Assembly (NCBI RefSeq): GCF_002214545.1 | Contig: NZ_CP015105.1 | Coordinates: 1 to 64,000, forward strand | DNA from: Thermococcus thioreducens | GTDB lineage: Archaea; Methanobacteriota_B; Thermococci; Thermococcales; Thermococcaceae | Direction of reading: 5' to 3' | Length of the DNA: 64,000 bases | Shown: in pieces, positions 19,336 to 28,288 of the stretch | Position numbering within the stretch: position 1 is the stretch's first letter | Layout: every line of letters begins with the position of its first letter | The notes under the pieces: model-generated | The model's database searches: none | Seen by the model: the letters and a program-made list of their open reading frames with translations, nothing else | What the model was told of the DNA's origin: nothing | Made by a program: the position numbers and the translations under genes

Positions 19336-22300
19336 CTAAGAGCCAAAGAACTCGTCGAGGCTTATGCCCTTCTTTTTCTTCTTCATGGCGGCCTTCTCCT
19401 TCCTAACCGCCTTCTCCAGCCCCTGCGATGGCTTTACCTTCTTCTCAGAGCGCTTGGGAGATTTGGATTCCTTCTTTTTCCCCACTTTTGACTTCTGCTT
19501 GAGCTTTCCGTTCGCCTTCAGCTCATCGAGGTAGCCGTTCCGCCCGTTGGACTTGCCGGTTCTTGCCTTTATCATCTTCTCACAGACATCAGCGGAAAAG
19601 CCCATCAGCGTCCTCTGCCTCTCGGGGAAGACGTTCTCGAAAAGGCTCTTGATGTCCTTCTCGGTCAGACATATCCTCTGCCTCGTGTAATCGAGAACAT
19701 TGTATTTCGTAACAAGCATCTTTGCCGTGGGGAGATACTTCTCTATCGCGCCCTTGCTAACAGTCAGAACGTTCTTCCCGCCGCACTTGGGGCACTTACC
19801 TGTCAGCGGCGGCCTTCTGTACTTGGTGTTGCACTTCACACAGCGGAACTCCTGCCGGGTGAAGCTCCTCAGGTTGCCCCTCAGGTCGGGGACAAGGTGG
19901 GAGTTGATTATCGTCTCGGCCACGTGGTGCTCGTCCACCGCGCGGATGCGCTCTGCTAAAGCCAGCTGGCGCTCGACCTTCTCAACCATGTCGCCGAGCT
20001 GTTTGTACAGGCTCATCTTCGGGCCGAGGCCGATGTCGTCCGTATCGTGGGTGAACTTCAGTCCCTCGTACATCTCCGGCCTGCCGAGTCTATCTTCAAC
20101 GCGCTCGATGAACTTTATCTCCTTGGGCGACTTCATCTCGTAGGTTGCGCTGTAGAATTCCAAGGGGTAGTACCTGACAACGTCCATGTTGTGAACCTCG
20201 CTGTCAACCTCTCTTGGATCGAGGCGCGTGGTAACGACTAAAGGCGCGTCCATCTTTCCGCCGCGCTTCTCGGGCAGATAGTAACGAGAAAAGTTCAATA
20301 ATGCGTCCATAAGTAACATCACACTATCCTCATCCCCGTCGCAGTTGCGTCTTTTGGCGGCATGGTAATACGGGTGAGCATATCCCACAAGAACGTCAGA
20401 GAAGCCTATTATCCTGCCTATGATTCCAGCCGAGGTGTGGGGAGCAAGGCCTATCACGAGATGTCCAACGAGGTCTTCCATCTTCTCGGCGTTGTAGAAC
20501 CTCGGAAGGCCGTAGAACTTCTCAAGGAGGTCGTCTATGAAGCGGGCAACCTTGAGGAGATAGCGGCCGGCCTCGTAGGGCAGTATGACGTCCTGAACCT
20601 TCAGCTCGAGTATCTGGTCGTCCCTTTCGAGCGGTTTACCCTCGAAATCGTGGGTGTAGCCGAGTTCGCGGAGCTTTTCAACGCTCGTGCCTATCTCTCT
20701 TGGCTTGAAGTGGGTTATCGGGGCGTCGGTGGCATCGAAACGAATCGTGCCGTCCTTAAAGACGTAGACGTCGTTTTTGGCCCTCAGCAGGCCCTTCTCA
20801 AGCGGCTCGGCCATCTTGTAGCCCGAGGTCATACCCTGGACGCCCTTGAGCTTGTCGATTCCGTAGACCTTCACGTTTTCCATAGCCCTCCTGAGCAGTT
20901 CGGACGGCTTTATCGTCCTCCTCGCATAGGGCTTCAGCTCGGTGCCGCACTTGGGACAGTGGAAGTCAAAGCTCTCTGCCTCGTTTTCAGGATAATCAAC
21001 GTTGCACTTGGCGCAGTGCCAGAGGAGCCCCTTCCTGGTGCCACAGCGCGGGCAGATGTGCTCGGGCCCGGTGTGACCGCATTCAGGGCATTTGAAGAAG
21101 GCTATCTCCACGCTCGCTACCTTTCCTTCCTCGGCGGCCTTCTTGATGTCCCTGCTCGACCCTCCCGCCAGACCGATCGGGAAGAGAACCTGAACCGGCG
21201 GCTTCATCTTCCTCTCCTTAGCCTTCTCTGGCCTGCCCATTCTGGCCCCTATCCAGCTTATGCCCCTGTCACGGAGCTTTATCCGGTTGTTCTCATTGAT
21301 GATATCTATGACGGTGAAAAAGGGCTTCGCCCTGAACTCCCATTCGAGGTTCCCGAGGGGTGTAAGGAGCGCGGCGCTCCAGGGGTAGTCGATCACTATT
21401 ACCTTCTTCCTGCCCTCGGTTCTCTCAAGCCTGTGGGGGAGGCCAAGGAGTTCAAGGTAGCGCTTTATCTTCGGGTCGTTTTCGAGAACCACCTTCCGGG
21501 CAAACTTTATCCCCCTGAACTCGTCCCTCTCGATTTGAGCATTAACCAATGCCCTCTGGAGCTCCTCGACTTCCTCAGGTTTGAGCGTGTTCCAGTAGAG
21601 GGTGTAGTACGGGTGGAGAGGAATATCGAGGACCTTTGAGAGGTGCACCGCGACCTCAACGCTCGGCCTCACACGGAGGGGGTCTTTCAGCAGGTCTTCG
21701 AGAAAGTCAGGGTCGACCTCAAGGTACTCCGCCGCCTCCTCTATTGCCCCGCGCGGGTTGTCGGAGAACGGCTTAAGCTCGACCTCGTAGGTTTCCGCTA
21801 TCGCATTAACCAGCTCCTGAATCCACCATTCCTCGACGTAGTTGGCAGGTAAAAGCGTCTGGTTGTTCTCCACGAAGTCGCCAAAGTTCACCAAGGCATC
21901 ACCGACGTAGAGTATCTCGTCCAGCTGATCCCTCACCCTCAGGGCGGTCTCATAGTCGTCCACGCGAATAACGCTTCCGTCCTTGAGCCGGACTATCGGA
22001 CCTTCCACGGTGGTAGCGGGCGTCACGATACAGCCCTTGCCAGGTCTCTCCGTCTTCATCTGGGTCCCAATAGCTATGAACTCGTCCAGAACCAGCATAG
22101 TCGCAGGATTGACACTCCAGGTCGCGAAACCGCTGACACGGGAGCGGCCGTATCTAAGCCTGAAACCGCCGTTCTTTGAGGGCTCAGCGAAGAGCGGCCT
22201 GCCCCCGATTATCTCCTTCGTGTACTTCTTGTTGGGAGCTATGTTGGCCTTAAAGCGCTCGTAGAGCTCGTAGTAGAAGCCCTTCTCGATCTTCTCCTTC

Positions 22301-23229
22301 ACCTCTTCGGGACGAGCCCCTTCAGCCCTTGATTCCCCTGAGGACTTCTTCTCTTCTTTCTCGGCCTTGCCCTTCTCCTTGGCTTCAACAAACTCCTTTA
22401 TCCAGTCCCAGCCCTCAACGCCCATCTTGTCTATGTACTTGACGAGCTTCTTGGCCTTCTGGAGGACACCCTCGGCCAGAACAAGAATCGCTCCGCCGCG
22501 AAGATGATTGGTCTCAACGCCGGGAACGTCCCTGTGGGAGACCTCGACTTTATCCGTTTCTTCACCGGTTATCTCGATGGGGATGTTTCTCATGGCGAGC
22601 CTTACCTCGTCTGCCTCGGGGTGGTACTGCAGCCTTGTAACTGCCCTGTGGTAGAGGTCTATCTCCTCGACCATTCTCTCGATGTGCTTCTCACTGGGCT
22701 TGAAGCGGTCGAGGCCGAGTTTCTTCCTCACGTAGTCGCCGACGAGGACGCTCAAAGCTTGAGCCGTCCCTCCGGAACTCCTTATCGGCCCCGCATAGTA
22801 GAGGGCGAGGTATTCGGAGTTATCGTCCCAGCTGTTGCGTTTGATTTTAACGTCGGCTATTCCCTCCAGTGGGGCCGAAACTATTCCCTCCGTGAGGATT
22901 GCCAGGGCCGTTCTGACCGCCTGCTCTGCGTACTTCTCCTTGCTCCCGAGGTCGCCGAACTTCCCCTCGATAATCTCATCAACGACCTTGAGGGCGGCGA
23001 GTTCCTTCCCGTACTCCTTGACGAGCTCCCTGATCCTCTCGGCGACGCCCTTCGGCCCAACGAGGCTCTCAACACGGCCGGCCATGTCGGTCGCCTGGGG
23101 CACCTCCACTTCCAGGCTGGGATCTTTGCCCTGCTCACGGGCCTTTCTCGCTACCTCGTAGGCCCGGTCTATCTCGCGCTGGAGGGACTCAAAGTAGGCC
23201 TTCATCTCGGGAGAATAAATCTCGGCCAT
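19336..23229 (-). CDS. polC: DNA polymerase D large subunit DP2 (catalytic)
   Basis: 1297 residues from ATG 23229 (GAGGGTG seven bases upstream, overlapping the DP1 stop); GTG 23244 is an alternative. DP2 is the polymerising subunit of archaeal PolD, with a double-psi-beta-barrel core like RNA polymerase. The catalytic stretch NCDGDEDSVMLLMDALLN lies near residue 960. Cysteine-rich zinc modules lie at about 700-770 (CPECGHTGPEHICPRCG, then HCAKCNVDY and CPKCGTEL) and about 1170-1195 (CVKCNTKY...CPKCGG). The highly basic tail ends KKGISLDEFFGS, a PCNA-interacting PIP box. Length shows there is no intein, unlike some Pyrococcus copies. Co-transcribed with DP1 and Orc1/Cdc6. Confidence 0.95.
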   Translation of the reverse strand: MAEIYSPEMKAYFESLQREIDRAYEVARKAREQGKDPSLEVEVPQATDMAGRVESLVGPKGVAERIRELVKEYGKELAALKVVDEIIEGKFGDLGSKEKYAEQAVRTALAILTEGIVSAPLEGIADVKIKRNSWDDNSEYLALYYAGPIRSSGGTAQALSVLVGDYVRKKLGLDRFKPSEKHIERMVEEIDLYHRAVTRLQYHPEADEVRLAMRNIPIEITGEETDKVEVSHRDVPGVETNHLRGGAILVLAEGVLQKAKKLVKYIDKMGVEGWDWIKEFVEAKEKGKAEKEEKKSSGESRAEGARPEEVKEKIEKGFYYELYERFKANIAPNKKYTKEIIGGRPLFAEPSKNGGFRLRYGRSRVSGFATWSVNPATMLVLDEFIAIGTQMKTERPGKGCIVTPATTVEGPIVRLKDGSVIRVDDYETALRVRDQLDEILYVGDALVNFGDFVENNQTLLPANYVEEWWIQELVNAIAETYEVELKPFSDNPRGAIEEAAEYLEVDPDFLEDLLKDPLRVRPSVEVAVHLSKVLDIPLHPYYTLYWNTLKPEEVEELQRALVNAQIERDEFRGIKFARKVVLENDPKIKRYLELLGLPHRLERTEGRKKVIVIDYPWSAALLTPLGNLEWEFRAKPFFTVIDIINENNRIKLRDRGISWIGARMGRPEKAKERKMKPPVQVLFPIGLAGGSSRDIKKAAEEGKVASVEIAFFKCPECGHTGPEHICPRCGTRKGLLWHCAKCNVDYPENEAESFDFHCPKCGTELKPYARRTIKPSELLRRAMENVKVYGIDKLKGVQGMTSGYKMAEPLEKGLLRAKNDVYVFKDGTIRFDATDAPITHFKPREIGTSVEKLRELGYTHDFEGKPLERDDQILELKVQDVILPYEAGRYLLKVARFIDDLLEKFYGLPRFYNAEKMEDLVGHLVIGLAPHTSAGIIGRIIGFSDVLVGYAHPYYHAAKRRNCDGDEDSVMLLMDALLNFSRYYLPEKRGGKMDAPLVVTTRLDPREVDSEVHNMDVVRYYPLEFYSATYEMKSPKEIKFIERVEDRLGRPEMYEGLKFTHDTDDIGLGPKMSLYKQLGDMVEKVERQLALAERIRAVDEHHVAETIINSHLVPDLRGNLRSFTRQEFRCVKCNTKYRRPPLTGKCPKCGGKNVLTVSKGAIEKYLPTAKMLVTKYNVLDYTRQRICLTEKDIKSLFENVFPERQRTLMGFSADVCEKMIKARTGKSNGRNGYLDELKANGKLKQKSKVGKKKESKSPKRSEKKVKPSQGLEKAVRKEKAAMKKKKKGISLDEFFGS

Positions 23230-23230
23230 T

Positions 23231-25339
23231 TCAGACACCCTCACAGTACTGGTCGAACCTTATAACCGCCCTCAGCCGGGCCGTCTCAATGTCGATTATC
23301 GGAACCCTCGCAGGGGTCGGGACTATGTTGACCATCTTCTGGAACTCGGTCTGCGCCTGCCACGTGCCCGTGTTTATAAGAAAAACCCCGTTGTAAATCT
23401 TGTACTGCATAACGTGGACGTGGCCCGCCTGGAAGAGGTCGGGAACGGATTCTATGACGAGGGTATCCTCCGAATCCGGGGCTATAGGCACCTTCTCCCC
23501 AAAGGTCGGCGCAAGGTGGCGGAGCTTGAGCAGATCCAGCATCGCCTCCGCCGGCCTGTGGTGGCTCCTGTTTGGCAGAGCCGTGACGACGTCCTCTATC
23601 CCCCTGCCGTGGGCTATGAGGAAGTCCCTGCCGTGGAGCCTTATCACAGCAGGATTGCTTATTATGACCGCGTTCTTTAACTCCAGAAGGGGTCTCGCGT
23701 ACTCCTCGTAGAAGCCCGGCTGTGGCAGGGCTGTTCTGGCCGCATCGTGGTTGCCCGGGCCGATGAACATGGTTATGTGCTGCGGCACGTTGCTCAAAAG
23801 ATTAGCCAGAGCCTCATACTGGTCGAAAATATCGGGAATGGCAAGCTCGTTGTACTGACCGGGATAGATGCCGATGCCATCGACAACGTCACCGGCGATT
23901 ATCATGTACTTGATCCTGCTGACGAACTCCTCCTCGGCCCTGTTGTTTACGTCTCCATTCAGCCACTCCAGGAAGCGCATGAATGCCTTCTCGCAGAACT
24001 TGTTCGAACCGACGTGAATGTCGCTTAGAAGAACTGCGTAAACCTTCTCCTCAAGGGGCGGCTTTTCGCGTTTGAACTTGGGAACGTCAGGGAGATAAAT
24101 CCTGTTCGCAAAGAATATTCCCCTTCCAGAGTATCGCCCCCTGAAGGCCACCACCGCATCGGGCATTATCTGAAAGAACTTCTGGCTCTCCTCGTTGTTG
24201 CGGTTTATGAAAACTTTGATAACACCTGTGTTGTCCTCAACCTCAAACATAAATCCCCTGGCGGTTTCCTTTTTGCTGTTCACGAGACCAATGATGGTTA
24301 CCTCGTCCTCCCCCCGCACGTATCCCAGCTTGGCTATGTCGATTACACCACCTATCTCCGGGTTTTCCCGGAGGATTCTACGCATCTTCCTGAGCCTGCT
24401 CCTGAAGTAGTCGGAGTAGACCTTGATTATGATGTCCCCCTCTTTGCCGGCAGCATTTTTGGCCTTGGGAAGGGCAAATTTAACGTTCTTTACATCGAAG
24501 ACTACCTCATAGTCGTCGGATATCTCCTTCGCCCTATAGTGAAAGCCCTCCACGGGGGAGATTTTGAAATCTGAGTAGACAGAGTAGCTCTTCTCCTCCT
24601 CTGGAACCTCATCGCCGACGTATGCAATGGGCACCCCGTAGTCTCCGTAGACCACCTTGGGCTTAACCCCGTTTCCGTTTTCATCCACGTTAACGTAGCC
24701 GTTATTATAGCCGTTGCCGTTTTCGGGGAGAGCCTCCTCAACGACGGCTTCACTTTCCACGGGAAGGCTTTCATCTGAAGCCCCCGATAAGGGAGACTTC
24801 GTAACTCCGGTTTCAGATTCGAAGTCCCCTCCGGCGCCGGCGGTCTCGACATCTCCAGTGGAAATGAAACTCTCTCCCCCAGAAAAACTGCCATCATTTT
24901 CCCCAGATTCCGGAATTTCATATGTTTCATTGCCGCTTTCAGAGGCAGTTCCAGTGGAAATAGACGTTCGGAAATCCTCACCAGAAGAAAGAACCTTCTC
25001 GGCCGTTTCCGCCCGAGAAGATGCAGACTCCGCAGATTTGCTTGAAGAAGGCGATTCTTCAGATATTTCCACACTCGGAGTCGAGTCAGGCAAGATGTAT
25101 TCCTCAAGGGAGGGCCCCCCTTGGGACGGAGACTCGGTCGGACTTTCCATTGGAGAGACACCCTTCTGCGACAGGAACTCCTTTGCCAGTGCAGAGTCTA
25201 TCATGAAGGTCCCCTTTGCCTTTGCAAACTTTATCAGCTCCGCGAGCGTGAAGTCTCTCTTATAGGCATCAACTAGAAGATAGTAAGCCGATGGGGTGAT
25301 TAGATAGTTGTTAGCCATTAAATCCTCGATCAGACCCAT
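23231..25339 (-). CDS. polB: DNA polymerase D small subunit DP1 (3'-5' exonuclease)
   Basis: 702 residues. N-terminal helical domain (1-60), then a long Ser/Glu/Gly-rich low-complexity linker (about 65-235), an OB-fold (about 290-400) and a C-terminal Mre11-like calcineurin phosphoesterase. The nuclease metal ligands are present: LLSDIHVGSNKF (about 440), IIAGDVVDGIG (about 480), GPGNHDA (about 530), IAHGRGIED (about 575) and QAGHVHV (about 640). The linker makes it longer than Pyrococcus DP1 (about 620 as I recall). ATG 25339 shares its A with the Cdc6 TGA stop, with GAGGAGG upstream. Two ORB-core 10-mers lie in the linker-coding DNA. Confidence 0.94.
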   Translation of the reverse strand: MGLIEDLMANNYLITPSAYYLLVDAYKRDFTLAELIKFAKAKGTFMIDSALAKEFLSQKGVSPMESPTESPSQGGPSLEEYILPDSTPSVEISEESPSSSKSAESASSRAETAEKVLSSGEDFRTSISTGTASESGNETYEIPESGENDGSFSGGESFISTGDVETAGAGGDFESETGVTKSPLSGASDESLPVESEAVVEEALPENGNGYNNGYVNVDENGNGVKPKVVYGDYGVPIAYVGDEVPEEEKSYSVYSDFKISPVEGFHYRAKEISDDYEVVFDVKNVKFALPKAKNAAGKEGDIIIKVYSDYFRSRLRKMRRILRENPEIGGVIDIAKLGYVRGEDEVTIIGLVNSKKETARGFMFEVEDNTGVIKVFINRNNEESQKFFQIMPDAVVAFRGRYSGRGIFFANRIYLPDVPKFKREKPPLEEKVYAVLLSDIHVGSNKFCEKAFMRFLEWLNGDVNNRAEEEFVSRIKYMIIAGDVVDGIGIYPGQYNELAIPDIFDQYEALANLLSNVPQHITMFIGPGNHDAARTALPQPGFYEEYARPLLELKNAVIISNPAVIRLHGRDFLIAHGRGIEDVVTALPNRSHHRPAEAMLDLLKLRHLAPTFGEKVPIAPDSEDTLVIESVPDLFQAGHVHVMQYKIYNGVFLINTGTWQAQTEFQKMVNIVPTPARVPIIDIETARLRAVIRFDQYCEGV

Positions 25340-26586
25340 CAGAGCAGCCTCCTCTGGCGGGACATGCTGATTGTCAGCACGGTCTGGAGCTGGTGGTCAT
25401 GGCGATATATGTTCTTAACCTTATAAGGGGTTACGTTCAGGCGGATCTCCTTGGTCCTCCCATAGCGGCCCTTGCTGACGACTTTGGCGTTGATGATACC
25501 GAGCATGTCGAGCTCGTTTATAAGGTCGCTCACGCGCCTCTGAGTAAGGGGTTCGAGGTCTATGTGGTCGCAGAGGGACTTGTAAACGGAGTAAACGTCA
25601 CCGGTGTTTGCCGGAAGCTCGCCGTTCTCGTCGAGGAGAACTATGGCGTAGAGGAGGACCTTCGAATGGAGCGGAAGGGTCTTTATAACCTCCTCCATCG
25701 TGTCCTGCTCGATCTTCTCCTGGGCCTTCCATACGTGCCTCTCAGTGACCTTGCTGGCCCCCTCACGCTCGGCTATCTCACCGGCCACGCGGAGAAGGTC
25801 AAGGGCGCGCCGGGCATCGCCGTGTTCTCTAGCCGCCAAAGCCGCACATAGGGGAACAACGCCGTCGTCCAGAACCCCTTCATTGAAGGCGTCCTTTGCA
25901 CGCTGCATGAGAATATCACGGAGCTGGTTGGCATCGTAGGGCGGAAAGACGACTTCCTCTTCACTCAGACTTGAGAGAACACGGGCATCGAGGTACTCTT
26001 TGAATTTTAGGTCGTTGGAAATGCCGATTATGCTGACTTTGGCTTTGGAAAGCTCCGTGTTTATCCTCGTCAGGGAGTACAGTATATCGTCGCCGCTCTT
26101 CTTGATGAGCTTGTCTATCTCGTCCAGCACAATTATAACGAAGCGTTCCTTGGCATCTATAACCTCCTTGAGCTTGGCGTAGACCTCATCAGTCGGCCAG
26201 CCGACGAGGGGAACCTCGACACCGCTCTCAAGCTTGAAGTAGTTTACAATGTTGGCCAGGACGCGGTACTGAGTGTCGACTATCTCACAGTTGACGTAGA
26301 TAACATCCACGGGGACGTTATACTTCTGGGATATCTTCTTAAGTTCCTCAGTCACGAACTTGATGGTCACAGTCTTACCGGTTCCGGTTTTCCCATAGAC
26401 GAAAACGTTGGAAGGTGTTTCTCCACGGAGAACGGGAACGAGGATATGGGCAAGGTTCTCAATCTGCTCACGCCTGTGAGGAAGCTCCCTGGGCGTGTAG
26501 CTGTGCCTGAGAACCTCCTTATTCTTAAAGATCTTCTTGGCGTGAAGGTACTTCTCAAAGATTGAATCAAGGTAATTGTCGTCCAT
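25339..26586 (-). CDS. cdc6: Origin recognition / replication initiator Orc1/Cdc6
   Basis: 415 residues from ATG 26586 (GGTGG upstream; the ORF opens further at 26604). AAA+ ATPase: Walker A YGKTGTGKTVTIKF (about 63-76), Walker B IIVLDEIDKLIKK (about 150-162), sensor 1 SIIGISNDLKF, and arginine-rich sensor 2 EHGDARRALDLLR (about 255-267). A C-terminal winged helix (TGDVYSVYKSLC... TQRRVSDLINELDMLGII) binds ORB sites in oriC. First gene of the cdc6-polB-polC operon; the promoter lies in the AT-rich spacer (tttattaaacat, about 26649-26660). It is coded about 1 kb from the proposed oriC, as in other Thermococcales. Confidence 0.95.
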   Translation of the reverse strand: MDDNYLDSIFEKYLHAKKIFKNKEVLRHSYTPRELPHRREQIENLAHILVPVLRGETPSNVFVYGKTGTGKTVTIKFVTEELKKISQKYNVPVDVIYVNCEIVDTQYRVLANIVNYFKLESGVEVPLVGWPTDEVYAKLKEVIDAKERFVIIVLDEIDKLIKKSGDDILYSLTRINTELSKAKVSIIGISNDLKFKEYLDARVLSSLSEEEVVFPPYDANQLRDILMQRAKDAFNEGVLDDGVVPLCAALAAREHGDARRALDLLRVAGEIAEREGASKVTERHVWKAQEKIEQDTMEEVIKTLPLHSKVLLYAIVLLDENGELPANTGDVYSVYKSLCDHIDLEPLTQRRVSDLINELDMLGIINAKVVSKGRYGRTKEIRLNVTPYKVKNIYRHDHQLQTVLTISMSRQRRLL

Positions 26587-26982
26587 GGACACCACCCACT
26601 CCACTGGAAATCCAGCCCTACCGCTGATCTTTATTCATGAGGTCCAACATTTATTAAACATATGACAATGTTATATTTTATAGTTGCCAATTAGCCAATT
26701 CTATCGAAGAGATCCTGAACATCAAACATGTGCTCCAGAGGAAGCACCGGATGCAGAGGAAAGCATAGATAGTCGAGCCAAGGGGTTTATATGCCTTGTT
26801 GAACAGGCGAATGTAAAAAGGCAGGTGGAAAATAAAAGAGATAATCAATGAAAATAAGGCCGAATCACCATTCTTTGTCGCCCAGTTCCCCAGATATAAC
26901 CCTAAACGGCGTCGAGGAGCCGTTAGTGCAAACGGATCAGAAGAAAATACCCACATGGAAAAATCACTGGGGAATAAAAAGC
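26587..26982. other. Spacer upstream of cdc6
   Basis: About 400 bases. It holds the cdc6 promoter, an ORB-core copy (TCCACTGGAA, 26600-26609) right at the cdc6 start, an ORB-like element (26732-26750), a plus-strand TATA-like ggtttatatgcc (26784-26795) with no convincing ORF after it, and a 6-bp hairpin AACGGC-GTCGAGGA-GCCGTT (about 26904-26923). Short open frames on both strands have no coding character. Confidence 0.5.
26732..26750 (+). repeat. ORB-like element (degenerate)
   Basis: GCTCCAGAGGAAGCACCGG: the CTCCAnnGGAA core with a weakened G-string, compared with the archaeal origin recognition box. It lies between cdc6 and the next gene, about 0.9 kb from the main ORB cluster. Confidence 0.4.
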
Positions 26983-27606
26983 TCAGAAATAACCAACATC
27001 CTTTCCCCGCTCCTCCATTTCCTTCTTGGCCGCAAATACTTCGTCGAGCAGATTCTTGGCATCTTCCACACTCATCCCAACCTTAACAGTTAGGAACCTC
27101 ATGAGCTCATCCCTGCTGGCGCCGCGTTCAACCCTCTCCAAGACCATCCCCACGATGCGGTCAAAGAGTTCCTTCGCAAAGGCCTCCTCAAGGCCCAGCG
27201 CTGAGACGGCAGACATAAGCCCTATTAAGAGCGACGTCAGGGCGTCGTTGAACTCCTCCTTTCCGAGGGTCTTCTTATCCAAATCAACGCGGAGGTAAAC
27301 ATCATCATCCATGCCCGAGAGAGTGAACTTCATGAGGTTCACCTGGTCGTTGAGACGCAGGAGGGTGTGGTAGACCTTAAGCTTCTCGTCCTTTGTCATG
27401 GAGAACGTCTCCAAGCCCAGAGGCACCAGCAGGTGTATAAAGTCCTCCGAGAAGGCCACCAGCAGGGAGAAGGGCATCCTCGGATGCTCCGCCACGTACA
27501 TTCCCGGCCGCATTTCCCTAACGGACCATGGCAGATCAACGATGTCTTCTGCATTGTCATTGCCAGCCTTCAACCACCCCACAACCAGAGTTTCAATATC
27601 CTCCAT
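26983..27606 (-). CDS. Uncharacterised protein next to oriC (YbjN/type III chaperone-like fold suspected)
   Basis: 207 residues from ATG 27606 (GGTGG five bases upstream; GTG 27615 possible). Residues 1-150 read as alternating strands and helices with phrases such as MPFSLLVAFSEDFIHLLVPL and a long helix EEFNDALTSLLIGLMSAVSAL. These resemble the YbjN/Tir-chaperone fold, but I cannot confirm it. The C-terminus is a charged helical hairpin. It lies between cdc6 and the origin, on the same strand as cdc6. A role in initiation is possible from position only; nothing in the sequence proves it. Confidence 0.6.
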   Translation of the reverse strand: MEDIETLVVGWLKAGNDNAEDIVDLPWSVREMRPGMYVAEHPRMPFSLLVAFSEDFIHLLVPLGLETFSMTKDEKLKVYHTLLRLNDQVNLMKFTLSGMDDDVYLRVDLDKKTLGKEEFNDALTSLLIGLMSAVSALGLEEAFAKELFDRIVGMVLERVERGASRDELMRFLTVKVGMSVEDAKNLLDEVFAAKKEMEERGKDVGYF

Positions 27607-27663
27607 GCGAACCACCGATACAAATTTGTCAAAGGGGTTAATAATATTGCACCCGAAGCAGAG

Positions 27664-27685
27664 TCTCCACAGGAAGCAAAGGGGT
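27664..27685 (+). repeat. ORB element 1
   Basis: Core CTCCACAGGAAGCAAAGGGG followed by TT: dyad plus G-string, close to the archaeal consensus TTCCAnnGGAAAC-A-A-GGGG. A binding site for Orc1/Cdc6. Confidence 0.7.
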
Positions 27686-27870
27686 TCTGAGTACAGTAAT
27701 GTACATCAAGAGTTTCTGTTTGTAAATGGATCAGTGGGGCATTCCATCACTTCCACTGAAGGAAGAATGTACTCTTGTGGATATCCATACAAGTCCATCA
27801 GAGCAACTATCTAGACATTTTGAGAAAACAGAATTGTTATCATCTTTGATAAATCGTTAACAAAACATGA

Positions 27871-27899
27871 CCCCCGGGAGTTTTGTTTCCTGTGGAACA
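27871..27899 (-). repeat. ORB element 2
   Basis: Minus strand reads TGTTCCACAGGAAACAAAAC, then TCCCGGGGG. Dyad TTCCACAGGAAAC and a run of Gs; opposite in orientation to ORB 1 and to ORB 3, which lies across the AT-rich core. Confidence 0.7.
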
Positions 27900-28147
27900 C
27901 GGATATGCTACTCGCCTCTTTTCTTGAATCTATGGTGAAACTCTCCCGTTCTGTCTACGACTTCTGGTATTTATATTTTTTCATGAACAATGTTCATAAA
28001 AATCATGCAATCAATTGTAGTGATGAAAACTAGTTCATCACGAATCCAGCATTATTTAAAAATTGTGGATTTGGCATTTGTAATCCGCTTTATAAATTGC
28101 CCTTTCTATAAACTGTCCGCTTAAATCCGTCCATCTCCAAAACTGGG

Positions 28148-28175
28148 TTCCAGTGGAAATGGAACTCTGGGGGGT
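28148..28175 (+). repeat. ORB element 3
   Basis: TTCCAGTGGAAATGG, then AACTCTGGGGGGT. A perfect dyad core TTCCAGTGGAA with a six-G string, right of the AT-rich core. Confidence 0.72.
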
Positions 28176-28192
28176 CTTTCAGATGGGCATCG

Positions 28193-28218
28193 AAAAAGAC
28201 CTTCGTTTCCACTGGAAA
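28193..28218 (-). repeat. ORB element 4
   Basis: Minus strand reads TTTCCAGTGGAAACGAAGG, then TC: perfect dyad core and the following CGAAGG, with a shorter G-string. Opposite in orientation to ORB 3, about 30 bases away. Confidence 0.62.
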
Positions 28219-28288
28219 AATGAGTCCATCCGTGGATGTGTGGGGACATGGGTGATAATTTTTTAAAGTAGGCATCATAGTGTACACC

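Larger units (their letters stand above)
27607..28288. other. Probable chromosomal replication origin (oriC)
   Basis: 680 bases without genes. Four good ORB elements occur: plus at 27664-27685, minus at 27871-27899, plus at 28148-28175, minus at 28193-28218. The AT-rich stretch between the second and third (about 27900-28130), with runs such as ttatatttttt and tatttaaaaattg, is the likely unwinding element. It also contains perfect inverted repeats ATGAAC-aat-GTTCAT (27983-27997) and GTGATGAA-aactag-TTCATCAC (28020-28041). Thermococcales origins mapped experimentally lie beside cdc6 with this ORB consensus. Confidence 0.8.

Noticed and set aside
20362-21639. 425-aa open frame antisense to DP2
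   Set aside because: It lies wholly inside the catalytic subunit gene, has no RBS or promoter, and reflects the codon bias of the opposite strand.
19336-23229. Intein in DP2
   Set aside because: Some Pyrococcus DP2 genes have one, but here the protein length and uninterrupted motifs show none.
26678-26956. 92-aa minus-strand frame upstream of cdc6
   Set aside because: Composition is random-like, no RBS, and it covers the cdc6 promoter and an ORB-like site.
26848-27093. 81-aa plus-strand frame between cdc6 and the next gene
   Set aside because: It overlaps the 3' end of a supported minus-strand gene and has no coding character, although a TATA-like sequence lies upstream.
27664-28218. CRISPR-like repeats in the oriC region
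   Set aside because: Repeats are short dyads in alternating orientation with irregular spacing and match the ORB consensus, not a direct-repeat array.
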